A stretch of 64,000 nucleotides of DNA from contig JABCZL010000003.1 of assembly GCA_013289685.1 (NCBI GenBank), forward strand, positions 62,001 through 126,000, given 5' to 3'. The stretch comes from Acidobacteriota bacterium (GTDB lineage: Bacteria; Acidobacteriota; Terriglobia; Terriglobales; Acidobacteriaceae). The notes under the pieces were generated by a model. That model did not search any database. It was given only the letters and a program-made list of their open reading frames with translations, and was not told where the DNA came from. Each line of letters opens with the position of its first letter. Within the stretch, counting starts at the first letter, position 1. Position numbers and translations under genes: made by a program. This document shows, in pieces, positions 43,529-51,132 of the stretch.

Positions 43529-43780
43529 ATGGTCAGTCCCATCCATAGCGTAACCCCCGCGCAACCCGTCAACCCAACGCCGACAGCACAGCCAGCTCCA
43601 TCTGCGGCGAAGCCGCAGGCCAGTGCCCAGGACACAGTGCATATCAGCAATGCTGCCACGGCGCTGTTGCAGGAGTCTTTAGAGACTTCGGTGCAGACGG
43701 CCAAAGAAGCCAGCGCGGGCGATCCCCAAGCCATAAGGCTGCAAGCGAGGCATGCTCATGCCAAGGTGCACACGAAGTAG
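43529..43780 (+). CDS. small protein of unknown function
   Basis: 83 residues from ATG 43529, with GAGGAG 8 bases upstream. Proline/alanine-rich N-terminal half, then a helical segment with DTVHISNAATALLQESLET. The VHISxAAxALLQ phrase resembles the short sequence-signal part seen in FlgM-like anti-sigma proteins, but no flagellar gene is near and I do not assign it. Confidence 0.6.
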   Translation: MVSPIHSVTPAQPVNPTPTAQPAPSAAKPQASAQDTVHISNAATALLQESLETSVQTAKEASAGDPQAIRLQARHAHAKVHTK

Positions 43781-43804
43781 GCTCTAGCCCAGGAGACAAC
43801 GGAC

Positions 43805-46222
43805 CTAAGGCGCGCCGTAGAGCTGCTTGTACACGGCCGTATTTCGCATAATGGCTTGCACGTACTCGCGCGTCTCGGTGAACGGGATGGACTCGACGAA
43901 CTCGGGGGCATCGCGATACTGGCCTTGTCCCATCCAGTCCTCGACGCGGTCGGAGCCAGCGTTGTAGGCGGCCAGAGCCTGCTCGAATGATCCACCGAAC
44001 TTGTCGACCATGCCGCGGAAGTAGCGCGTGCCCAGTTGCAGATTGACCGCCGGAGTAAACAACTGGGTTGGATTGTAGCCCCTCAGTTCCACCTGATGGG
44101 CGACCACCTTGCCGGTCTTGGGCAGCAACTGCATCAGTCCAACGGCGTTGGCGCGCGAAACCGCGAGCGGGTTGAATTCCGATTCCTGCCGGATGAGCGA
44201 TGCCACAAGATAGGGATCGAGCCCGTTGGCCACAGAAAATCTCTTCAGGTCGGCCCAGTAGGGGCGCGGAAACAGGGCGTCCCAGTAGGCGCGAGGCAGC
44301 GTCGGAATCTCGACTGCAAAGTAACTGGGAACGGAATGCTTCATCACCTCGATGGCGCGGTCGTAGTGGCCGGTATCGGTGTAGAGCTGCGCGGTCTGTG
44401 CCGGACCCCAGTTGCCGCCGTCGGCGCTGGCGGCCGCTTGTAATTCGCGCACCGCAAAATCAATCAAACCGCCGTTGCCGAGCAGCTCCGCTTTCTGCAA
44501 GTGGAGATCGTCGGTGGGCAGTTCCGAGAGCGTCACCTTCTCAGCGTGCTCGAGCGGCGGGATGCGCTCGAGCAGCGGATGTTCACCGGGCGGATCGACG
44601 GCTTGGGGAAGTTTCTGTAGCCGCTGCCGCCCTAGCTCTGCGTAGTAATAATTCCGGAAGCGGTCGGATAACTTCTGGTAATAGGCTCGGGCCATGGCGG
44701 GCTGGTTGTCTTCTTCCGCCAGGCGCGCCCGCCAGTACAGCGCCGCGGAGGTCTCATTGGCTCCGGGATACATCGCGATCTGTTCGTCGAATAACTTCTT
44801 TGCTTCGTCGTTTTTTCCCATGCGCAGCGTGAGCCACGCCGTCTTCCAGTGGGCGTAGGAAGCGCGCGATCCGTTGGGGAAACGCTGCTGCAGTTCGCGA
44901 AAGGCGTCGAGCGACTGCTCATACTCGTGATGCACCAGATGCAGATTCGCCACCGAGATCAGGGCTTGCTCCAGCCACGTGCTGGTGGGCGCGAGTTCCC
45001 GCAGTTCGTCCACCGAGTGGTAGAACGCGGCATTCTCATCCGACGCCCACGCAACCTCGCCGAGAATGTAGAGCCGCTGCGCATTTTGATCGGGGGTCGC
45101 GCCGGGGAGCGTAGTCAGTTCGGCTTTGGCTTCGCGGTTGCGGCCGCCGCGGTGGAGCGCGTCGGCCAGCGCGAGTTCTGCGGCCGGACGCGATTCAGGA
45201 GTGGCATGGCTGGCGAGGTCGCGATATTCGTCGGCGGCGTCATTGTAGCGCTTGGCCTTCATCAGCAGGTCGGCGCGCGTCTTGCGCTGGGCCGGAGTTG
45301 CGGACGGCATCGACGGAAGTTTTTTCAACTCGGCATAGGCCGCATCGGCCTCGGGCGCGGTCGGCATGTTGTAGTAGACGTTCGCGAGGGCGTCGGCTGC
45401 TTTCACGTGCTGGCCCAGAGCGGCATAGGCCCTGCCGATGGCAAGCTCTATGTCGGATCTGGCGGGCAGGCGGTCTTTTTCCAGCAACTCTGCGGCTTCG
45501 GCGGCTCGACCCTCGGTGATCAGAGCGTTTGCATAGCTGAGGTGAGCGTCACGAATTAACAGCGAATCGGGATAGGTCGCGTCGAAGTTGGCCAGTGCGG
45601 CGAGGCCTTCGGCCTGGCGTCCAGTTTGCAGGTAGCAGGTTCCAAGATGATAGGCGACATAGTCTCCCAGGTCGCCCGCCAGCGGCTTGGCGCGGTTCAG
45701 GGGATCGACCGCTTTGGCATAGTCATGGTCGAGAAAATGTGCGTAGCCTACGACGAGCCAGGCCAGCGCTCCGGCATCCTCTTTGGAATGGGCGCGGGCG
45801 TAGGCTTCCACTCCCGCATAGCCGGCCGGAGAGCGATCTTGAATCAACTGCTGCGCCATGGGGCGTAGCGTGGTCGACGCGACGAAGGCCTGGCGGATGC
45901 GGCGCACGCGGGGAGACATTGGCCGGTGTCGCTTCGCGGCTGCTGGAGTCTTTTTGGCGGGAGTATGCGTACCCGTGGACTTTGGCGCTGTCGAAGGTTT
46001 CGGGTGGGAAGGTTTGTGCGGTGCGGCGTGGGGAGCAGATTGATCCGGAGCCTTTTCCGGCGCGGGCGCAGCGGTGCCGGCCTGTTTGTCGGGAATGTCG
46101 GAGGCCGCGGGAGGCGAACTTTGCTGCGGTACCAGCCTTGCCGCCGAACTTGTGCCACTCCAGAGCCCGCACACCAAGCTCAGCGCAAGCACCCACCACC
46201 ACTTGAGACCCAATGGAACCAC
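43805..46222 (-). CDS. lytic transglycosylase with TPR-like superhelix (Slt70-like)
   Basis: 805 residues from GTG 46222. A signal peptide is followed by a Pro/Lys/Thr-rich stretch (about 40-105), a long Ala-rich helical superhelix with TPR-type units (about 110-640) and a C-terminal SLT goose-lysozyme-like domain (about 665-800). LIRQESEFNPLAVSRANAVG holds the catalytic Glu; LMQLLPKTG and AAYNAGSDRVEDW complete it. It cleaves glycan strands to 1,6-anhydro-muropeptides, feeding the same salvage theme as the genes at 8-13 kb. Confidence 0.93.
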   Translation of the reverse strand: MVPLGLKWWWVLALSLVCGLWSGTSSAARLVPQQSSPPAASDIPDKQAGTAAPAPEKAPDQSAPHAAPHKPSHPKPSTAPKSTGTHTPAKKTPAAAKRHRPMSPRVRRIRQAFVASTTLRPMAQQLIQDRSPAGYAGVEAYARAHSKEDAGALAWLVVGYAHFLDHDYAKAVDPLNRAKPLAGDLGDYVAYHLGTCYLQTGRQAEGLAALANFDATYPDSLLIRDAHLSYANALITEGRAAEAAELLEKDRLPARSDIELAIGRAYAALGQHVKAADALANVYYNMPTAPEADAAYAELKKLPSMPSATPAQRKTRADLLMKAKRYNDAADEYRDLASHATPESRPAAELALADALHRGGRNREAKAELTTLPGATPDQNAQRLYILGEVAWASDENAAFYHSVDELRELAPTSTWLEQALISVANLHLVHHEYEQSLDAFRELQQRFPNGSRASYAHWKTAWLTLRMGKNDEAKKLFDEQIAMYPGANETSAALYWRARLAEEDNQPAMARAYYQKLSDRFRNYYYAELGRQRLQKLPQAVDPPGEHPLLERIPPLEHAEKVTLSELPTDDLHLQKAELLGNGGLIDFAVRELQAAASADGGNWGPAQTAQLYTDTGHYDRAIEVMKHSVPSYFAVEIPTLPRAYWDALFPRPYWADLKRFSVANGLDPYLVASLIRQESEFNPLAVSRANAVGLMQLLPKTGKVVAHQVELRGYNPTQLFTPAVNLQLGTRYFRGMVDKFGGSFEQALAAYNAGSDRVEDWMGQGQYRDAPEFVESIPFTETREYVQAIMRNTAVYKQLYGAP

Positions 46223-46299
46223 CTTAATATTTTTCGCGCGGAGACGCGAGTAGCAGAGCTTGTAGATATTTTAGAACTGTTTATAGACGTGGGCGGTGT

Positions 46300-46420
46300 G
46301 AGAAACGACGCTCAGGGGCTAAAGCCCGTTTTTCTTTTCCAGATTTAGTGGCCCGGCTTAAAGCCGGGCCCTTCCCAAAACCCCTTCCCAAAACCAATTT
46401 CTGGCGTTCTGCAAACCCGG
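46300..46420. repeat. GGGGCTAAAGCCC and GGCTTAAAGCC palindromes
   Basis: Two short palindromes between the divergently placed ends of genes: AGGGGCTAAAGCCCGTTTTT and GCCCGGCTTAAAGCCGGGC. The first, read on either strand, could also end transcription because a T run follows. Confidence 0.55.
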
Positions 46421-46422
46421 CT

Positions 46423-47550
46423 CTACTTGCGGAAGTTGGCGCCCATGACCGAGGTGTCATCATCGGCCAGGCTGCGCAGGACTTCCCGCTGAAAATAGTC
46501 TCCACTGGCCGCGGCGGTATTTCCGTAGCGCTTTTGAAAGGTGGAGCGGCTCTTTTCAATATCTTCCTTGAGGCGGTCGTAGAGGTCCTTGTTGCGGCGC
46601 CCTTCGGAGACCTTGGCCTGGTTGTAGAGTTTGATCTCATCCACCAGCAGGCGGGCGAAGCGCTGCGCCTTGCGGTGGGTGTCGGCGTCATCGGGAGACA
46701 TCCCGGCAAACGGGTCGGCGGCGGGCGCAGATGCCGCCGCACCAGCGGACGCAGCATGCGCGACTTCGACCACCTCGGCAGCCGGTTCCGGCTCGGGCGC
46801 GGCTTTCGGCGCGATATGTTTCGGAGTGTGGCCTGCGAACGGATCGGAGAAGGAACTGACGGCCTGCACCGGCGCCACGACGGGGGCTGCCATGCTGGTG
46901 GCAGCGTCGGCGATTTCCTTATTCATCTGCTTGCGCAGCGACGTCACCTCGAGCCAGGCGCTGGTGGTCAGCACCAGCACTTCGAGGGAGGGCCCGTCGA
47001 GCAAGCCATCGGCGCCGCCGTCGGCATAGAGCACAGCGGCAACTTTATCTTTCAGGACCAGGGGCAGCACCATGACCTGTTCGTTCCCGGGTCCGCCAAA
47101 CTGCTTCACGAACCGCGGGTCCATCTCGGCAATGTTGGCCGGCGCTACGACCCGGTTCTGATAGGCGTGGGCCGCGGGTCCTGTGGTCAAGTCGAGGGGA
47201 AAATCTTTGACGGCATCGTCGCCACCCAAACCGCGGCACTGCCATCCGCTGGCCGCTCCGGCTTTCACCACGAAGAGCGCGATGCGCGAGCCGTAGGCAC
47301 TGGCCACTTCGAGCAAGGCGCGGAGAATTTCTTTTTGCGTGGTGCCGGCGTGAATGCTGGCGATCGCCTGCACCAGGTTGCCGGTCGCATGACCGGCTTG
47401 AACCGGGCTTCCCGCGCCCGTTTGCGCCGAGGCTGGCAATTCGGCCAAAACGCGATCCACCAACTCGGACTGCAGCTTGGGAAGTTGGCGGTCAAAGACC
47501 TGCGCCACCGCACGCTCGACGATTTGCTGGAGTTCCTTGCTATCCGCCAT
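46423..47550 (-). CDS. GAF-domain-like protein, function unknown
   Basis: About 375 residues from ATG 47550. A helical start (ELQQIVERAVAQVFDRQLPKL) is followed by a region of GAF-like character (about 60-215: TTQKEILRALLEVASAYGSRIALFV, then VLPLVLKDKVAAVLYADGG), an Ala/Pro-rich linker and a helical tail (ADTHRKAQRFARLLVDEIKLYNQ...). It may be a signalling adaptor, but the ligand and partner are unknown. Divergent from the sigma-factor gene. Confidence 0.65.
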   Translation of the reverse strand: MADSKELQQIVERAVAQVFDRQLPKLQSELVDRVLAELPASAQTGAGSPVQAGHATGNLVQAIASIHAGTTQKEILRALLEVASAYGSRIALFVVKAGAASGWQCRGLGGDDAVKDFPLDLTTGPAAHAYQNRVVAPANIAEMDPRFVKQFGGPGNEQVMVLPLVLKDKVAAVLYADGGADGLLDGPSLEVLVLTTSAWLEVTSLRKQMNKEIADAATSMAAPVVAPVQAVSSFSDPFAGHTPKHIAPKAAPEPEPAAEVVEVAHAASAGAAASAPAADPFAGMSPDDADTHRKAQRFARLLVDEIKLYNQAKVSEGRRNKDLYDRLKEDIEKSRSTFQKRYGNTAAASGDYFQREVLRSLADDDTSVMGANFRK

Positions 47551-47846
47551 GCTCTTAGAACCGTTCCTGAATCTTACGCCGCCACCTCGCACTCCCCAAA
47601 CGACACTGCCCTAACTGCTGATTATACGGCACTTGTACGCTGGCATCAGAGTACTTCGGTACCTGTTCGTCCGGGTCAGATCGGGCTCTTTGCAACTCTA
47701 TCGCAAACTTATCTTGCCGCCTACGTCAAAGCCATTGGGCAAAGAGCCGGGTTACCAAGTAGAATAACAGTTTCGATTTCGTAATTGGCGACACGTGGGT
47801 GCGTGACTAGGTTTTGAGTACCGGAAAATACTGCATCGCCAAGCGT

Positions 47847-48536
47847 ATGGGAGCCATCCAAAACAAACTAGCAGGGCCTGTCAGCGAAGAGTTGTCGCTG
47901 GTGCAGGCCGCGAAGAAGGGCGACGACTCGGCCTTCGAAGAGCTGGTGCGGCGCTACGACCGCAACGTTTTCCGGATCGCGCAGCACATTACGCAGAACC
48001 GGGAAGACGCGGAAGACGTGGTGCAGGAAGCGTTCCTGAAGGCTTACGGGAACCTGCAGCAGTTCCAGGAACAGTCGAAGTTTTATACCTGGCTGGTCCG
48101 GATTGCGGTCAACGAAGCGCTGATGAAGTTGCGCCGGCGCAAGCCGGAGCGCACGGTCTCGCTGGATGAAGACATTAAGACGGAGGACGACTCCCTGCCG
48201 CGCGAGATCGCGGACTGGAGTCCGAATCCGGAGCAGCAATACACGCAGTCCGAATTGCGCGAGATTTTGAGTAAGACCATCCAGGGTCTGCCCCCGGGTT
48301 TCCGGACGGTGTTTGTGCTGCGGGATGTAGAAGGACTTTCGACGGAAGAGACCGCGGCAGCGCTGGAGTTAAGCGTGCCCGCGGTGAAGTCGCGGCTGCT
48401 GCGGGCTCGCCTGCAGCTTCGCGAACGGTTGGGGCGGTACTTTCAAAGAAGAGAGAATGGCGATGGCAAAAACAGTGAAGCCAAACGTGCCGATGTTAAA
48501 ACGGACGATGCAGCAAGCGGAGATGGCAACCAGTGA
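47847..48536 (+). CDS. ECF-type sigma factor
   Basis: About 229 residues from ATG 47847 (an in-frame TTG 47814 would add 11). Region 2 is visible as EELVRRYDRNVFRIAQHIT, NREDAEDVVQEAFLKAYGNL and FYTWLVRIAVNEALMKLRRR. Region 4 is LPPGFRTVFVLRDVEGLSTEETAAALELSVPAVKSRLLRA. A Lys/Asp-rich tail follows. It overlaps a small zinc-binding anti-sigma gene by 4 bases (ATGA). RpoE-like by sequence; the stimulus is unknown. Confidence 0.93.
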   Translation: MGAIQNKLAGPVSEELSLVQAAKKGDDSAFEELVRRYDRNVFRIAQHITQNREDAEDVVQEAFLKAYGNLQQFQEQSKFYTWLVRIAVNEALMKLRRRKPERTVSLDEDIKTEDDSLPREIADWSPNPEQQYTQSELREILSKTIQGLPPGFRTVFVLRDVEGLSTEETAAALELSVPAVKSRLLRARLQLRERLGRYFQRRENGDGKNSEAKRADVKTDDAASGDGNQ

Positions 48537-48790
48537 AATGCTCTGAATTTCTGACCGAGCTGACCAATTATCTGGACGGCGTCCTCGACGAAAAAACTAA
48601 GGTTGAGTTGGAAAACCATCTTTCCTGGTGCCACAACTGCTACGTCGTCTGCGACACAACCAAGAAGACCATCGAGATCTACCGCGACTCCCAGCTCTAC
48701 GAACTGCCTGACGACCTGCGCAGCAGGCTGCGATCCGCGATCATGACCAAGTGCCAGCAACAAAAAAAGCGCGGCCCGCAGAGCGTGTAG
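48533..48790 (+). CDS. small zinc-finger anti-sigma factor (zf-HC2 type)
   Basis: 85 residues. The H-x3-C-x2-C motif appears as ENHLSWCHNC, the ZAS/zf-HC2 signature of anti-sigma factors. There is no membrane helix, so it is a soluble cytoplasmic anti-sigma rather than the usual membrane type. Translationally coupled to the sigma factor (ATGA). Confidence 0.88.
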   Translation: MKCSEFLTELTNYLDGVLDEKTKVELENHLSWCHNCYVVCDTTKKTIEIYRDSQLYELPDDLRSRLRSAIMTKCQQQKKRGPQSV

Positions 48791-49075
48791 CGAGTGTATA
48801 AACGTCTGAGCGAGCCTCCGCCCTCCCAGGGTTCCTTGACACTTCGGGCGTATCCACCCGCTTTGAAACGTTTTTCCTCCTCCTGTAACTATCTTTAGTA
48901 CAAGGCTTTCGGGGTGTTTTTCCCATTTTGGCGGTTGGCCTCGCAAAAACCCGAAACCGATTTGTAAATTCCTGAATCTAAGTATTTAGTAGTCGCCTGC
49001 CCGGACAGTCAGGGGGCAGGCGGATAAACTGAATCCAGGGGCGAGCCAACCAGCTCGCATGTGGAAGGTGGGAAT
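48791..49075. other. gap after the anti-sigma gene
   Basis: I see no gene or strong palindrome in these 285 bases. Short T-rich runs at 48868-48898 and 48914-48925 are the only feature. Confidence 0.4.
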
Positions 49076-49342
49076 ATGATTGCCAGACTGATGGATGCAG
49101 TTTTCGTTTGGATTGCCAGGCTGATGGATGCAGTTTTTGGTTGCAGGCACGCTCACTACAGTTTTCCAGTAACCATCCGGGGAAAGGCGCGCCGTCCCCA
49201 GGCCGCGGTTTTGACCGGGACTTACGTGGCCTGTCTGGAGTGCGGCAGAGAATTTCCGTACGACTGGCAGGAGATGAAAGTCATCTCTTCGCCCGAGCGT
49301 CATCGGGAGCACCTGGCAGAACTGGCCAAGCACGCCGCGTAA
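49076..49342 (+). CDS. small CxxC protein with duplicated N-terminus
   Basis: 88 residues from ATG 49076, with GGAAGG and GGGAA just upstream. Two copies of IARLMDAVF (residues 2-10 and 13-21) are encoded by a near-perfect tandem duplication. After it, CRHAHYSFPVTIRGKARRPQ and TYVACLECGREFPYDWQEMK form a small zinc-ribbon-like part (C-x-H, then CLEC). I recall similar short acidobacterial proteins with a TYVVCLDCGKEFPYDW core, but the role is unknown. Confidence 0.7.
   Translation: MIARLMDAVFVWIARLMDAVFGCRHAHYSFPVTIRGKARRPQAAVLTGTYVACLECGREFPYDWQEMKVISSPERHREHLAELAKHAA
49079..49140 (+). repeat. tandem duplication of about 30 bases
   Basis: ATTGCCAGACTGATGGATGC at 49079 and ATTGCCAGGCTGATGGATGC at 49112 begin the two units. 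The units differ at one base in the first 25. Confidence 0.85.
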
Positions 49343-49602
49343 GGGGCGGATCGCCCGCGACCAAGCTGGCAGTGCAGCCGACAAGATCTAGCGTTAGGGT
49401 GTTCCCTTCCCGTTCCCCAGGGCCGCAGGCAAAGTGCTTGCGGCTCATCGCTTCTTAGGCCACAGGTTCCAACCACTGGGGCTGAAGCCAGGGTTTCTCT
49501 GCCAAGCTAACGCGGCGCTAAAGCGCCGCTCTTCCACGGTCGTGCGGAAAGCGTTCGCGCTTCCACTGATAAGATCCACTAATAAAATCCACCAATAAAA
49601 TC
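49343..49602. repeat. gap with palindromic repeats
   Basis: No gene. A GGGGCTGAAGCCAGGG palindrome at about 49475-49492 is followed at 49508-49540 by the third copy of the GCGGC/GCCGC repeat (AACGCGGCGCTAAAGCGCCG then CTCTTCCACGG). Its stem has changed relative to the copies at 3963 and 24587, but the flank GCTCTTCCACGG is kept. Confidence 0.65.
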
Positions 49603-49622
49603 GCCCCGCCGGAGAGCGGGGC
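49594..49622 (-). terminator. terminator downstream of citrate synthase
   Basis: Stem GCCCCGC/GCGGGGC with a 6-base loop, followed on the minus strand by GATTTTATT. It lies 29 bases after the gltA stop. Confidence 0.7.
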
Positions 49623-49650
49623 AATTTTCCCAAATGCGTCTGAGGAAATC

Positions 49651-50973
49651 TCAGCGTACCGGATAGGCCGCCGGGATAGGCGCCGGAACGCGTTTATCCA
49701 GGGGCACGAATTCCCTCTCTCCGGGTCCAGTGTAGACCTGTCGTGGGCGCGCGATCTTCTGCTCGGGATCGGTGATCAATTCCTGCCACTGCGCCAGCCA
49801 TCCCGCGGTGCGCGGAATCGCGAACAGCACAGTAAACATTTCAGGCCGGAAGCCCATCGCCTGGTACATGATCCCCGAATAGAAGTCGACATTGGGATAG
49901 AGTTTGCGCTTCACGAAATAGTCGTCTTCCAAAGCGATACGCTCCAGTTCCAGCGCGATGTCGAGCTTAGAGCTGCGGCCCGTAACCTGGAAGACCTGCT
50001 CGGCGCTCCAGCGGATGATTTTCGCCCGCGGATCATAATTCTTATAGATGCGGTGACCAAAGCCCATCAGCTTGATCTCGCCGTCCTTCACTCGCTTGAT
50101 GTAGGCCGGAACGTGATCTTTCGAGCCAATCTCGTCGAGCATCTTCAGAACTTCTTCATTGGCGCCGCCGTGCAAAGGACCAGCGAGAGCTGACGCCGCC
50201 GATGCCACCGACAGATAAGGATCGGCCTGCGAGCTGCTCACTGACCGCATGGCGTTGGTGCTGCAGTTCTGCTCGTGGTCGGCGTGCAGAATGAAGAGAA
50301 TGTCGAGTGCGCGCGCCAGCGCGGGATTAGCCACGTACTTGGGCTCCACCATCTTCCACAACATGTTCATGAAATTTTCGGTGTAGCTGAGATCGTTGTC
50401 GGGATACACGTAGGGGAATCCCACGTTGTGCCGGTAGGACATGGCCGCGATGGAAGGCACCTTGCCGATGAGCCGCTGGATCTGATGCATGCGGTTGGCT
50501 GGATCGTGCACGTCCTTGGCGTCGGGATACACGCTCGACAGGGCGGCAATCGTGCTCACGAACATCGCCATGGGATGCGAGGAGTAGCGGAAACCTTCCA
50601 TGAACTTCTTGGTGGTTTCGTGCAGCATGGTGTGATGGGTAATATTGTGGACCCAGTCCTTCAACTCTTTTTCCGTGGGGAGTTCGCCGAAAAGCAAGAG
50701 GTAAGCGACCTCGAGGAAAGTGCAACGTTCGGCCAGAACTTCGATGGGATATCCGCGATAGCGCAGGATCCCCTTGTCGCCATCAATAAACGTGATGGCG
50801 CTGCGGCACGACGCCGTGTTCATGAATGCCGGGTCGTAGGTCATCAGCCCGAAATCGTCGGAGTTAGTTTTGATCTGACGCAAATCCATGGCCCGAATGG
50901 TGCCGTTGTCGACCGGGACGGTATAGGTCTTGTTGGTCCGATTATCAGTGATGGTGAGTGTGTTCTCTGGCAT
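49651..50973 (-). CDS. gltA: citrate synthase
   Basis: Condenses acetyl-CoA and oxaloacetate in the TCA cycle. About 440 residues from ATG 50973 (an in-frame ATG at 51012 is less likely because AGAGGTGA lies 10 bases from 50973). Type II hexameric form: SCRSAITFIDGDKGILRYRG, ILHADHEQNCSTNAMR, AGPLHGGANEEVLKML (catalytic His), MGFGHRIYKNYDPRAKI and LYPNVDFYSG (catalytic Asp). A perfect CRP/FNR-class palindrome lies 77-93 bases upstream of the start. Confidence 0.97.
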   Translation of the reverse strand: MPENTLTITDNRTNKTYTVPVDNGTIRAMDLRQIKTNSDDFGLMTYDPAFMNTASCRSAITFIDGDKGILRYRGYPIEVLAERCTFLEVAYLLLFGELPTEKELKDWVHNITHHTMLHETTKKFMEGFRYSSHPMAMFVSTIAALSSVYPDAKDVHDPANRMHQIQRLIGKVPSIAAMSYRHNVGFPYVYPDNDLSYTENFMNMLWKMVEPKYVANPALARALDILFILHADHEQNCSTNAMRSVSSSQADPYLSVASAASALAGPLHGGANEEVLKMLDEIGSKDHVPAYIKRVKDGEIKLMGFGHRIYKNYDPRAKIIRWSAEQVFQVTGRSSKLDIALELERIALEDDYFVKRKLYPNVDFYSGIMYQAMGFRPEMFTVLFAIPRTAGWLAQWQELITDPEQKIARPRQVYTGPGEREFVPLDKRVPAPIPAAYPVR

Positions 50974-51049
50974 GGGAATTATTTCACCTCTGTCCGCGGG
51001 CACTGAACTCAAGCATAGTCGAGCCTAAGGCCGTTCCCCAAGTGCGATC

Positions 51050-51078
51050 TGTGATCGGGATCACAGGCGACTGTGAGG
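51050..51078 (-). promoter_or_regulatory. three-half-site motif upstream of gltA
   Basis: CTGTGATCGGGATCACAG (51049-51066) is a perfect 18-base palindrome, followed by a third half-site TGTGA at 51072-51076 and GG. Half-sites again start every 11 bases. 23 of 29 bases match the motif at 30658-30686. Two of the differences are paired, so the second palindrome (TCACA-N6-TGTGA) stays symmetrical. Relative to gltA the motif is in the reverse orientation. Confidence 0.6.
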
Positions 51079-51132
51079 CGTGTCCCAACCGCAATTCTAT
51101 GCCAAAGCCCGCTTCGCCGTGGGCTGCCCAAC

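Noticed and set aside
46348..47784. Plus-strand open frame (478 codons) opposite the GAF-like gene
   Set aside because: Its translation is Gly/His/Arg-rich without motifs, it runs across the start region of another gene, and the opposite frame has a plausible domain.
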